From NCBI GenBank assembly GCA_022843045.1, contig JALHOJ010000004.1, forward strand, positions 1 through 64,000: a DNA stretch of 64,000 nt, given 5' to 3'. The notes below the pieces were generated by a model that had not been told where the DNA came from, searched no databases, and saw only the letters and a list, made by a program, of their open reading frames with translations. The DNA comes from Phycisphaerales bacterium (GTDB taxonomy: Bacteria > Planctomycetota > Phycisphaerae > Phycisphaerales > UBA1924). Shown here one piece after another: positions 27,738-35,929 of the stretch (positions are counted from its first letter, which is position 1; each line of letters starts with the position of its first letter). The translations under genes were made by a program, and so were the position numbers.

Positions 27738-29302
27738 GCAATTCTGCCTTGTCGGGTTCCCTGCCGTCCCTCGCGATCTTCACCTTGCTTGCGCTGGCGG
27801 GATGTGCCGCTGAGCGATCGGCGACGACTACTTCGCACGCGAGCGGGAGCGCGCAGGTGCCAGTGATCACGCTGGATGGGGACTTCAGCGATTGGCCTGG
27901 CAGCACGCCTCCAAACCCGGTCGGATACACGGTCGCGGCGGCGGACGAGCATCATCTCTACATGCGGTTCACCGTGGAAGGTGAGCAGTACACGATTCAA
28001 TCCGCGCCGTGGACGACGGCGATTTTGCTGGACACCGACGCGAACGCGAACACGGGTTTGGCAGGCAGCGATGAGTTGTCCGGCATGGGCATTGACATCA
28101 AAGTGGAGTTCTCGCCTCGTCGGGCCAATCGCGAGACGGGCGCGATGGAGATCGGGCGGGGCGTGCGGGTGTCGGCGCTGGACAACGCGGGGAATGAGAC
28201 GCAGCTGGAGGCGTATGACTGGGACGTTTCGTTCGCACCGACGTTTGCGAGCGATTGGTATGAGGGGCGGATCAGCCGGACGCCCGCGGGAAGCGTGCCA
28301 GTGCCGATGGAGGGGTTGCTGAGCACCGGTAGCACGCGCGGGGCGTTTGTGACGTATGACGCGTCGGGGGCGATGACGGCTTCGTCAGAAGTCTTCACGG
28401 TTGCGATGGACGAGCGATGCCTGGATGCGGCCCGGCGGTCGAACATGGAGTTGCCGGCGAAGGAGCCTGGGGCGATTCGCGTGGTGAGCTACAACGTTCT
28501 GCGGTCGAAGCCCGAGCAGGATCCTGCGACGTTTGCGCGGATTTTCGCCGCGCTGGATCCGGATGTGATCCTTGTGCAGGAATGGGAAGTGGACTCGGCT
28601 CGCGAGTTGGCGGAGTGGTTCAATCTGAACCTGATGCGTGAGGGCGGGTGGGACGCGGTGACGACCAAGGGCACAGTCGCGACGGGCGCGGGCGTTGGGA
28701 TCATCAGCAAGTTTCCTGTGACGACGGAGAACGTGTCGCTGGTGCTGGGGGCGACGCCTCAGGATCCGAACTTTGAGAACGACCCGATCCGCTATGCGCT
28801 GGGGAAGGTTGAGACGCCCATGGGCACGATCCTCGCATCGAGCGTGCACCTGAAGGCGGCGGGGAGCGCGAGCAGTTGGGAAGATCGCAAGCGGGTTGCC
28901 GAGGCCCAGAAGATCAACGACGACATGCAAGCCGCGGCGGCGCGGATCAACCCGGCGATGATGCTGGTGGGCGGGGATATCAACTTGGTGGGCTCGCGGC
29001 GGCCGCTGGATCTGCTGGCGGAAGGGCTGGACCTTGACGGGTCAAACTTCACGTGGGCCAATCCGCGAACGCTCGGAGATCGGACATACGTGACGTGGAG
29101 CGAGTATGGCAACACGTTCAGCCCGGGGCGGCTGGACTGGATCGGCTACAGCGACGCGAAGGCGCGGGTGGTGCGGTCGTTTGTGCTGGATACGTCGCGC
29201 CTGAGCGACGCGTCGCTGGCGAAGGTCGGGCTCAATGCGGACGACACGGCGAAGGCGAGCGATCACAAGCCGGTGGTGGTGGATTTGATGCCCGTGCGGT
29301 AG
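27734..29302 (+). CDS. Lipoprotein with endonuclease/exonuclease/phosphatase domain
   Basis: Lipobox-like LLALAGCAAE; RVVSYNVLRSKPEQDPATFARIFAALDPDVILVQEWE ... SDHKPVVVDL; ATGA overlap with rrf2-like gene. Confidence 0.85.
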   Translation: MSNSALSGSLPSLAIFTLLALAGCAAERSATTTSHASGSAQVPVITLDGDFSDWPGSTPPNPVGYTVAAADEHHLYMRFTVEGEQYTIQSAPWTTAILLDTDANANTGLAGSDELSGMGIDIKVEFSPRRANRETGAMEIGRGVRVSALDNAGNETQLEAYDWDVSFAPTFASDWYEGRISRTPAGSVPVPMEGLLSTGSTRGAFVTYDASGAMTASSEVFTVAMDERCLDAARRSNMELPAKEPGAIRVVSYNVLRSKPEQDPATFARIFAALDPDVILVQEWEVDSARELAEWFNLNLMREGGWDAVTTKGTVATGAGVGIISKFPVTTENVSLVLGATPQDPNFENDPIRYALGKVETPMGTILASSVHLKAAGSASSWEDRKRVAEAQKINDDMQAAAARINPAMMLVGGDINLVGSRRPLDLLAEGLDLDGSNFTWANPRTLGDRTYVTWSEYGNTFSPGRLDWIGYSDAKARVVRSFVLDTSRLSDASLAKVGLNADDTAKASDHKPVVVDLMPVR

Positions 29303-29316
29303 CACAACCAGTTCGC

Positions 29317-29430
29317 TTTCAGCACAGAGACACAGAGAGCACAGAGGAAGAGGAGAAGGAGTGGATTGGGTCTTGGACCCTTCCGTTGCTTCTCCTCTTT
29401 CTCTTTATCCCTGTATCTCTGTGCTGAAAA
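29317..29430. repeat. Long imperfect palindrome between convergent genes (tttcagcacagagacacagaga ... tatctctgtgctgaaaa)
   Basis: Arms read directly; purine-rich left arm and pyrimidine-rich right arm. Confidence 0.88.
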
Positions 29431-29434
29431 TCGA

Positions 29435-30874
29435 TCAACCAACCGCGTCCGCATAATGCTCATCGAGCACGGCTCGCCATTGGGCGGTGCTACTGACGCT
29501 GATGAACTTGCGCCGGACTTCGTCGCTCTTGGGGTGGTGGGCGGCGAAGCGGATGGCGAACTTGCGCATCATCATCGCGGTGGCTTGCTCGGGCTGTCGG
29601 AAGCGGCGTGTGCAGGCGAGCGACAGGCGGAAGTGCTCGGCGAGGACGGCGCGCTGCTCGGGGATGGTGGGCTGGCTGGGGGGCTTGCCGGCCATCATCT
29701 CGCGGGCCTGGCGGAAGATCCACGGATTGCCGATGCAGCCGCGGGCGACGGAGACGCCAGTCATGCCGGCGTACGCGATCATCAGGAAGATGTCGTCGAC
29801 GGTCCAGACGTCGCCACTGCCCAGGATGAGTTTGTCGGGGTTTTTGGCGCGGAGATCGCGGAGGAAGTCCCAGCGGGAGGGGCCGACGTACTTCTGCTCG
29901 ACGGTGCGGGCGTGGACGGTGGTCCAGGCGTAGCCGATTTTGTAGCACGCTTCGAAGATGGCGTGGAAGTTGTCGACCATCTCGGGCGTGTCGTCGAAGC
30001 TGCGGCGGAGCTTGACGGCGCAGGGGATGTGGGCGGGCACGGCTTCGCGCACGGCTTCGAGGATGGCGATGGCGCCGCGCGGGTCGGTGAGCCAGTGGCC
30101 GCCACGACTCTTCTTCTCGATCTTCTTCACAGGGCAGGCGAGGTTGACGTCGAGGACTTGGAAGGAGAGAGACGAAGAGACGGAGAGACGGAGAGACGAA
30201 GTGGAAGAAGTCGGGTCGGGATCGATCGATGTATCGGCGTCCCCCGCTTCTTCGACGCTGCAGGACCAGTTGTCCGTGTCGGCGCCGGCTTCTTCGAGGC
30301 CTTCGGTGGGGTCGAAGCGGCCCAGTTGTTCGCCGCCAGGCAGGCGCAGCGCGGTGGCTGCGGGGGGGCCGTCGCGATAGGCCATCATGCGATAGGCCTT
30401 GTCGGTGCGGGTGCGTTGTTCGATGGCTTTGATCGCGCTGGCGGCCATCTCGGCGGGCTCGCTGCCCATGATCTGGCAGGCGAGGGGATTGTCTTCCGCG
30501 CCGCCCGGGACGTTGTCGCGCAGTTCGCCAAGGTCGGCCTTGTCAAAGCCACGCCCGCCCGCGAGGAGGGTGCGGTCGAGGAGGGCTTCTGTGACGCAGA
30601 AGGGGCAGCCGTGGCGGCGGGCGATGATGCGCATCGCGCCATCGGAGTATCCGGCGAGGCCGGCTTGGAAGAAGGGGGCGTCAAAGCCTGGGACGAGGGC
30701 GGGGATGCGCGGGTCTATGCCCAGGGCGGGGGCGCTGCCCTTGCCCCCACCTGGCCAGTGCCATTGGCCCGCGCCGATCTGGGCGGCGATATCGCGCGCG
30801 ACGAGCGACTCGGCCCCGGGGCGGATGGCGGGGGTAGGGGGCGTGGCGTTTCGGCTGGCGGTTTCACAGGACAT
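29435..30874 (-). CDS. tRNA-dihydrouridine synthase family protein with internal insertion
   Basis: GYSDGAMRIIARRHGCPFCVTEALLDR, VNLACPVKKI, VARGCIGNPWIF. Confidence 0.88.
   Translation of the reverse strand: MSCETASRNATPPTPAIRPGAESLVARDIAAQIGAGQWHWPGGGKGSAPALGIDPRIPALVPGFDAPFFQAGLAGYSDGAMRIIARRHGCPFCVTEALLDRTLLAGGRGFDKADLGELRDNVPGGAEDNPLACQIMGSEPAEMAASAIKAIEQRTRTDKAYRMMAYRDGPPAATALRLPGGEQLGRFDPTEGLEEAGADTDNWSCSVEEAGDADTSIDPDPTSSTSSLRLSVSSSLSFQVLDVNLACPVKKIEKKSRGGHWLTDPRGAIAILEAVREAVPAHIPCAVKLRRSFDDTPEMVDNFHAIFEACYKIGYAWTTVHARTVEQKYVGPSRWDFLRDLRAKNPDKLILGSGDVWTVDDIFLMIAYAGMTGVSVARGCIGNPWIFRQAREMMAGKPPSQPTIPEQRAVLAEHFRLSLACTRRFRQPEQATAMMMRKFAIRFAAHHPKSDEVRRKFISVSSTAQWRAVLDEHYADAVG
30171..30202. 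repeat. 8-bp tandem array GACGRAGN x4 inside the dus-family CDS
   Basis: gacgaaga gacggaga gacggaga gacgaagt read directly. Confidence 0.85.
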
Positions 30875-30896
30875 GCGGCGGGACTACTTTAGGGAG

Positions 30897-31346
30897 ATGC
30901 TTCGCACTGCTTTGATTGCCGGGTGCCTGGGTGCTGGTTTGGTCGCGCTTTTGTCGCTGGCGGGGTGCGATTCGGCTCCGAAGCGAGACTACGCCGCGGC
31001 TCGCGAGTTCCCGTCAGAACTGAAGCGGTCGGTGGTGCTCGATGTGCAGGTGGTGCGGGATGTGACGCAAATCAGCTCGACCAACACGAGTGCGCGGGCG
31101 TTTGCGGAGCCGACGACGATGTGGATCAATCGGCGGTTCTCGCGTCCGATCGGGGCCTGGGGCGTTGGGGAGACGCTCACGATCGATCTGGAGCAGTTCC
31201 GCGACAACTTTGGGGAGCAGTTTCGGGCGGGCGGATTCTTCTCGGCGAACCGGCCGGATGATGTGGTGCTGGTGGAGTTGGAGACTGGGGAGGGCGATGG
31301 ACGGGAGTTGGTGGGGTTGGTGGTGGTGAAGGGGAAGGCGGAGTAG
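30897..31346 (+). CDS. Hypothetical lipoprotein
   Basis: MLRTALIAGCLGAGLVALLSLAGCDS lipobox; followed by terminator. Confidence 0.75.
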   Translation: MLRTALIAGCLGAGLVALLSLAGCDSAPKRDYAAAREFPSELKRSVVLDVQVVRDVTQISSTNTSARAFAEPTTMWINRRFSRPIGAWGVGETLTIDLEQFRDNFGEQFRAGGFFSANRPDDVVLVELETGEGDGRELVGLVVVKGKAE

Positions 31347-31403
31347 GCGGCTTCGCGCATCCCACAGCCTTGCTTGGACATGGTTCGATACGGCATTTGG
31401 CGG

Positions 31404-31429
31404 ACTCGGCGCGAAAGGCCGAGTTTTTT
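31404..31429 (+). terminator. Rho-independent terminator
   Basis: actcggc-gcgaaag-gccgagt followed by T-run. Confidence 0.85.
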
Positions 31430-31525
31430 GTTCTCGAATGATGCCCGGCGCTACCGGCTTCCGCTCGTGCCAATGAAGGGGTGATCGTCACCCCGTCTCG
31501 CACGCATCGCAAGAAGGAAGTAGCC

Positions 31526-33001
31526 ATGAACCGCAGCATCTCCCTGTCCGCCACGATTGCAACCCTCCTCGCAGCCGTTGGAGGTGCGCACGCACAAACG
31601 CTGGGCCCAACCATTCTCAACTCCGCCACGGGCAGTCGGTACATCCGCGTGAACTGGAACGGTGCGACCTGGACCCAGATGCGTGACTACGCCCGCAGCT
31701 TGGGCGGCGATCTTGCCACGATCGACAACGCCACGGAGAACACTTACGTCGCTACCTCCATCTTGAGCGCCGGCGACAAGGCGTTCATCGGCCTCAATGA
31801 TGTGGCGAGCGAAGGCGCCTTCGTTTGGAGCAGCGGCGGCACTTCAACCTACCGCAACTTCAGCGCGAACGACGGAGGCAACTCAGCAAGCAACGACTTC
31901 GCGCTGCTCGCCGTGGGCAGCGGCAACATATGGGACGTCCGCGGGGCGACTTTCACGCCCAACGCGGTGATTGAATTCACCGGTCCCATCCGCTTCCCCG
32001 GTGAAGCCGCGACGCTCAGCGCTGCGATGAGTCTGGCTGCCTCGCCGGGCGGCGGCGGGGTGGTGCTCATCGCCCCAGGCACGTACACGTTGGAAAGCCA
32101 GGTTGCTGCGAATCTGAACGTGACGCTTCGTGGTTCTGGTGCGGGGACGACGACCATTCAGGGCCCGGCCATTGGCGCGGCATTCAGCGGCGTCGGCAGC
32201 ATGACCTTTGAAGACCTCACGCTGGTCTCGCGAGATGTGCAGCCGATGTTCAGCTTTGGCGACGCGGCTGGGACGCAGACGCTCACGTTCCGCCGATGCA
32301 CCATGACCAGCCTGCTGGGTCGATCCGGCGGGACGCGACTGGTCACGTCCGGCTTCGAAACCGTGCTGTTCGACGGCTCGACGATCCACACGGTGGACAC
32401 GGTGCTGGATTCGTCGAACCTGTTGAGCAGAATCCGGTTCGTCAACTGCGTGATTCGCGACAACAACCGCCTGCTCAGCAGCGCGGACGCGAACGATGAC
32501 GTGACGCTGGTCAACTGTGTGATCGCACGCAACCTTGGCGAGTTCATTCCGATCAATGGCACCGCGTTTGCCGCGAACACCATTCTGTTCAACAACACCG
32601 ATCTCTCTCGCATCGAGTTCGCGGATTGCATGTCCCCCACTGCCCTGTCCAATCCGAATCCCAACTCCAACAACGTCACGGCGGACCCGTTGTTCGTCAA
32701 CGCGGCGGGCAACGACTTCCGCCTCTCCGCCTTGAGCCCTGCGATCGACCGCGGCAATCCCGCTCGATTCCTCAACTCCGGCGCGACGGAACTGCTGGAC
32801 GCCGCAGCGGAGGCCCGCATCCGCGACGCGCTGGGCTACTCGAACCGCAACGAAAAGAACCCGATCGACCTCGGCGCGTTTGAGTTCCAGGGCGATCAGG
32901 GCTGCGACGATATCGACTTCAACAACGACGGCAGCATCTTCGACCCCACCGACATCGACGCGTTCTTGAGCGTGTTCAGCGAAGGGCCGTGCATCCGCTG
33001 A
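31526..33001 (+). CDS. Secreted C-type-lectin-like plus right-handed beta-helix protein with Cys-bounded EF-hand/dockerin-like tail
   Basis: Signal peptide; ATWTQMRDYARSLGGDLATIDNATEN...FIGLNDVASEGAFVWSSGG; beta-helix-like middle; tail CDDIDFNNDGSIFDPTDIDAFLSVFSEGPC. Confidence 0.8.
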   Translation: MNRSISLSATIATLLAAVGGAHAQTLGPTILNSATGSRYIRVNWNGATWTQMRDYARSLGGDLATIDNATENTYVATSILSAGDKAFIGLNDVASEGAFVWSSGGTSTYRNFSANDGGNSASNDFALLAVGSGNIWDVRGATFTPNAVIEFTGPIRFPGEAATLSAAMSLAASPGGGGVVLIAPGTYTLESQVAANLNVTLRGSGAGTTTIQGPAIGAAFSGVGSMTFEDLTLVSRDVQPMFSFGDAAGTQTLTFRRCTMTSLLGRSGGTRLVTSGFETVLFDGSTIHTVDTVLDSSNLLSRIRFVNCVIRDNNRLLSSADANDDVTLVNCVIARNLGEFIPINGTAFAANTILFNNTDLSRIEFADCMSPTALSNPNPNSNNVTADPLFVNAAGNDFRLSALSPAIDRGNPARFLNSGATELLDAAAEARIRDALGYSNRNEKNPIDLGAFEFQGDQGCDDIDFNNDGSIFDPTDIDAFLSVFSEGPCIR

Positions 33002-33026
33002 GCAAGGATGAAGAGAGATGAGCCTG

Positions 33027-33058
33027 GTGCGGGCCCGCTGAGGAAGGCGGGCCCGCAC
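33027..33058. terminator. Perfect 12-bp hairpin downstream of beta-helix gene (no clear T-run)
   Basis: gtgcgggcccgc-tgaggaag-gcgggcccgcac. Confidence 0.6.
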
Positions 33059-33185
33059 TCGCAGGAACATCACGCCAGCCGGCGTATCACACACAGGCTG
33101 TGCGAGTGCCATCGGGGTCGCGAGAGCGGCCCTGGTGGCCGTTTTGCGGGAGCATGACAGTCGATTTGCTGCGGCACGGACGCGA

Positions 33186-34697
33186 TCAGCACTCGCTGAC
33201 GCTCACCGAGATGTTGACCGCGAGCCCGCCCTCGGCGGTTTCCTTGTACTTGCTCTTCATGTCCTTGGCGGTTTCCCACATGGTCTTGATGACGCCGTCG
33301 AGCGTGACTTTGGCCTGGCGCGGGTCGCTTTCGATCGCGATGTTGGCCGCGGTGATCGCCTTGATCGCGCCCATGGTGTTGCGTTCGATGCAGGGAATCT
33401 GCACGAGGCCCGCGATGGGGTCGCAGGTCATGCCCAGGTGGTGCTCCATCGCGATTTCGGCGGCTTGCAAGACTTGGCCGACGCTCGCGCCCATGATCTG
33501 GGCGAGTCCGCCCGCAGCCATCGCGCTGCTGACGCCGATTTCTGCCTGGCATCCGCCCATCGCGGCGGAGATGGTCGCGCCTTTCTTGAACAGGCTGCCG
33601 ATCTCGCCCGCCACCAGCATGAAATCAACGAGTTCCTCGTCGCTCTTGCCCAGGAAGCACGCGGCGTACATCATCACGGCGGGGATCACGCCCGCCGCGC
33701 CGTTGGTGGGCGCGGTGACGACGCGCCCGAACGCGGCATTCTCTTCGTTCACTGCGAGCGCGAACGTGCTGACCCACTTGAGCGTGTCCTGAAAGGTGTG
33801 CGTGATGGTGGATTGGCCGTCGCGACGGACGGCACGCATCCAGCGGGTGACGTTGTCGTCGGTGAGGACGGGGACGGTGGCGCCCAGCGTGTCGCCGTGG
33901 AGCGGGTTGGCGATGCCGAGGAGTTGGTGGTTGAGGCGTGCTGCGCGGCGGGTGACTTGGAGGACGCCTGGGAGCGTGCCGACGGTGTGACAGCCGCGGA
34001 AGATGCACTCGCGCATCACCTTCCAGATTTGGAGCAGGCCCAAGCGAACCTGCTCGCGATCGCGCCACATGAGTTCGTTGCGGAGCACGATCTGTGGGAT
34101 CGTCGCCTGCTGCTCCTCGCAGTATCGCTCGAGTTCGGCGGCCTTTTCGATGGGAAATGGCAGTTTGACGCGCTGGCGGAGGGGGCATTCTCGCTCGTGC
34201 TCCTGCACGACGAAACCGCCGCCGATGCTGTAGTAGGTTTCTTCGATGGTGCGGGGGTTGGCGTCGTCGCCATCTCGTCCGCCGGCCCCCCCGAGTTGGG
34301 CCTCGAAGGTCACGCCGTTGGGGTGAAAGGGCAGGACTTGGTCAAAGTGAAAGATGATGTCGGTGGCAGGGTCGAGGGTGATCTCTCGCGCGCCGCGGAG
34401 GCGGATGCGGCGGGACTTGCGGATCTCGGCTTCGATTTCGGGGAGCGCGCCAACGTCGCACGACACGGGGTCTTCGCCAGCCAGGCCCATCAGCACGGCG
34501 AAGTCGGTGCCGTGGCCTTTGCCGGTTTTGGCGAGGGAGCCAAAGAGATGGACGCGGACGCGGTCGATCTTGGCGAAGTGGTTGGCGGCGATGCAGCGGT
34601 CAAGAAACATCTGGGCGGCTCGCCAGGGGCCCATGGTGTGGGAAGAACTCGGGCCGACGCCGATTTTGAGGATGTCGAAGACGGAGATGGATTCCAT
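33186..34697 (-). CDS. sdaA: L-serine ammonia-lyase, iron-sulfur dependent, single chain
   Basis: MESISVFDILKIGVGPSSSHTMGPWRAA and GMTCDPIAGLVQIPCIERNTMGAIKA. Confidence 0.93.
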   Translation of the reverse strand: MESISVFDILKIGVGPSSSHTMGPWRAAQMFLDRCIAANHFAKIDRVRVHLFGSLAKTGKGHGTDFAVLMGLAGEDPVSCDVGALPEIEAEIRKSRRIRLRGAREITLDPATDIIFHFDQVLPFHPNGVTFEAQLGGAGGRDGDDANPRTIEETYYSIGGGFVVQEHERECPLRQRVKLPFPIEKAAELERYCEEQQATIPQIVLRNELMWRDREQVRLGLLQIWKVMRECIFRGCHTVGTLPGVLQVTRRAARLNHQLLGIANPLHGDTLGATVPVLTDDNVTRWMRAVRRDGQSTITHTFQDTLKWVSTFALAVNEENAAFGRVVTAPTNGAAGVIPAVMMYAACFLGKSDEELVDFMLVAGEIGSLFKKGATISAAMGGCQAEIGVSSAMAAGGLAQIMGASVGQVLQAAEIAMEHHLGMTCDPIAGLVQIPCIERNTMGAIKAITAANIAIESDPRQAKVTLDGVIKTMWETAKDMKSKYKETAEGGLAVNISVSVSEC

Positions 34698-34722
34698 GAA
34701 CGTGATGGTACCGAATGCGTGC

Positions 34723-34756
34723 CATCGAAGTCGCCCGGTTTCGGGCGACTTCGATG
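34723..34756. repeat. REP-like hairpin copy 3 (catcgaagtcgcccg-gttt-cgggcgacttcgatg)
   Basis: 15-bp perfect arms. Confidence 0.9.
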
Positions 34757-34782
34757 CCAAGTTCAGCATGGGTACATGGTCG

Positions 34783-34816
34783 CATCGAAGTCGTCGCTGA
34801 GGCGACGACTTCGATG
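34783..34816. repeat. REP-like hairpin copy 4 (catcgaagtcgtcgc-tgag-gcgacgacttcgatg)
   Basis: 15-bp perfect arms; 5 nt from TGA stop of nuoB on minus strand. Confidence 0.9.
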
Positions 34817-34821
34817 GCACG

Positions 34822-35388
34822 TCAGGAACCGACCCGAAGGCCCACCGGCTGCGGCTTTACCGCGTGCGTGGGCTCGAGCACCAGGCCCAGGGGCACGCGC
34901 TTGCCGCCGTTGGTGGGTGGGATGCCGTCCTGGTCGATGATGCGTTGGATGGCCATGACGCCTTCGATGAGCTGCTCGGGGCGAGGGGGGCAGCCGGGGA
35001 CGTACACGTCGACGGGGATGAACTGGTCGCAGCCTTGGACCACGGCGTACGTGTCAAACACACCGCCGGTGCTGGCGCAGGCGCCCATGCTGATGACCCA
35101 CTTTGGCTCGGGCATCTGCTCATAGATGCGTTGCAGGACGGGCATCGTCTTGATGCTGATGCGGCCGGCGACGATGAGCAGGTCGGCCTGGCGCGGGCTG
35201 AAGCGCATGACTTCGGCGCCGAAGCGGGCGAGGTCGTAGCGGGAGCAGGCGGTGGCCATCAGTTCGATGCCGCAGCAGGCGGTAGCGAAGGGCATGGGCC
35301 AGAGGCTGCTGCGACGCGCCCAGTTGATGACGTGGCGGAGCTGGGTGGTGAGAAAGCCGTCGACGGGGAGTGCTGCTTCGATGCCCAT
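34822..35388 (-). CDS. nuoB: NADH-quinone oxidoreductase subunit B
   Basis: [70 protein letters not shown]. Confidence 0.92.
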   Translation of the reverse strand: MGIEAALPVDGFLTTQLRHVINWARRSSLWPMPFATACCGIELMATACSRYDLARFGAEVMRFSPRQADLLIVAGRISIKTMPVLQRIYEQMPEPKWVISMGACASTGGVFDTYAVVQGCDQFIPVDVYVPGCPPRPEQLIEGVMAIQRIIDQDGIPPTNGGKRVPLGLVLEPTHAVKPQPVGLRVGS

Positions 35389-35459
35389 GGGGTGTCCTTG
35401 AAGTTGGAATCAGTATAGGAATCGGCGGTGGGAACCGCTTGGATGCTGGGCCGCTGGGT

Positions 35460-35708
35460 TTACCGCACGGTCCCGACGCCCGGGTTCTTGGGCACGGGCT
35501 TGGATTCGCGGGGGTCAGAGAACATCGAGTCCCAGGCTCGGTCGGCGGCGGTATCGCTGCGGTAGCCTTCCTGGACCTTGGTTCCCATGGCGCCGATGCC
35601 CTTGGCATGGACGGTGCGCTCGTAGCACCCCGAGGCGAAGATCGCGAAGAGGGCAAGGGAAAGCCCGGAGGCGACTTGGAGGGACTTCGCGCGGGTGCGG
35701 GTGGGCAT
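35460..35708 (-). CDS. Small lipoprotein
   Basis: LALFAIFASGCYERTVHAKGIG lipobox. Confidence 0.6.
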   Translation of the reverse strand: MPTRTRAKSLQVASGLSLALFAIFASGCYERTVHAKGIGAMGTKVQEGYRSDTAADRAWDSMFSDPRESKPVPKNPGVGTVR

Positions 35709-35739
35709 GGGGGATGATATGGGGGTGTGGAGAATGGGG

Positions 35740-35912
35740 TTCACTGCGGAGGACGCGGAGGGCGGGGAGAGGAAGAAGAAGAGGGGCCGCGGATTTGCGC
35801 GGATGAGCGCGGATTTGAATCAAGAGTTTTTGTTTTCATCCGCGTCAATCCGCGAAAATCCGTGGCCACTCTGCTTGGCTTGTTCCGTGATCTCTGTGTT
35901 CTCCGTGGTGAG
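35740..35912. repeat. Nested long palindromes (outer ttcactgcggaggacgcggag.../...ctctgtgttctccgtggtgag; inner 30-bp ggccgcggatttgcgcggatgagcgcggat / atccgcgtcaatccgcgaaaatccgtggcc)
   Basis: Inner arms 35785-35814 and 35838-35867 with a few mismatches; degenerate outer arms flank them. Confidence 0.8.
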
Positions 35913-35929
35913 TCTTCTTCTCGAACGGT

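Noticed and set aside
33105-33150. gtgccatcggggtcgcgag as a fifth copy of the CATCGAAGTCG hairpin
   Set aside because: Only the left half resembles the family and no matching right arm is present.
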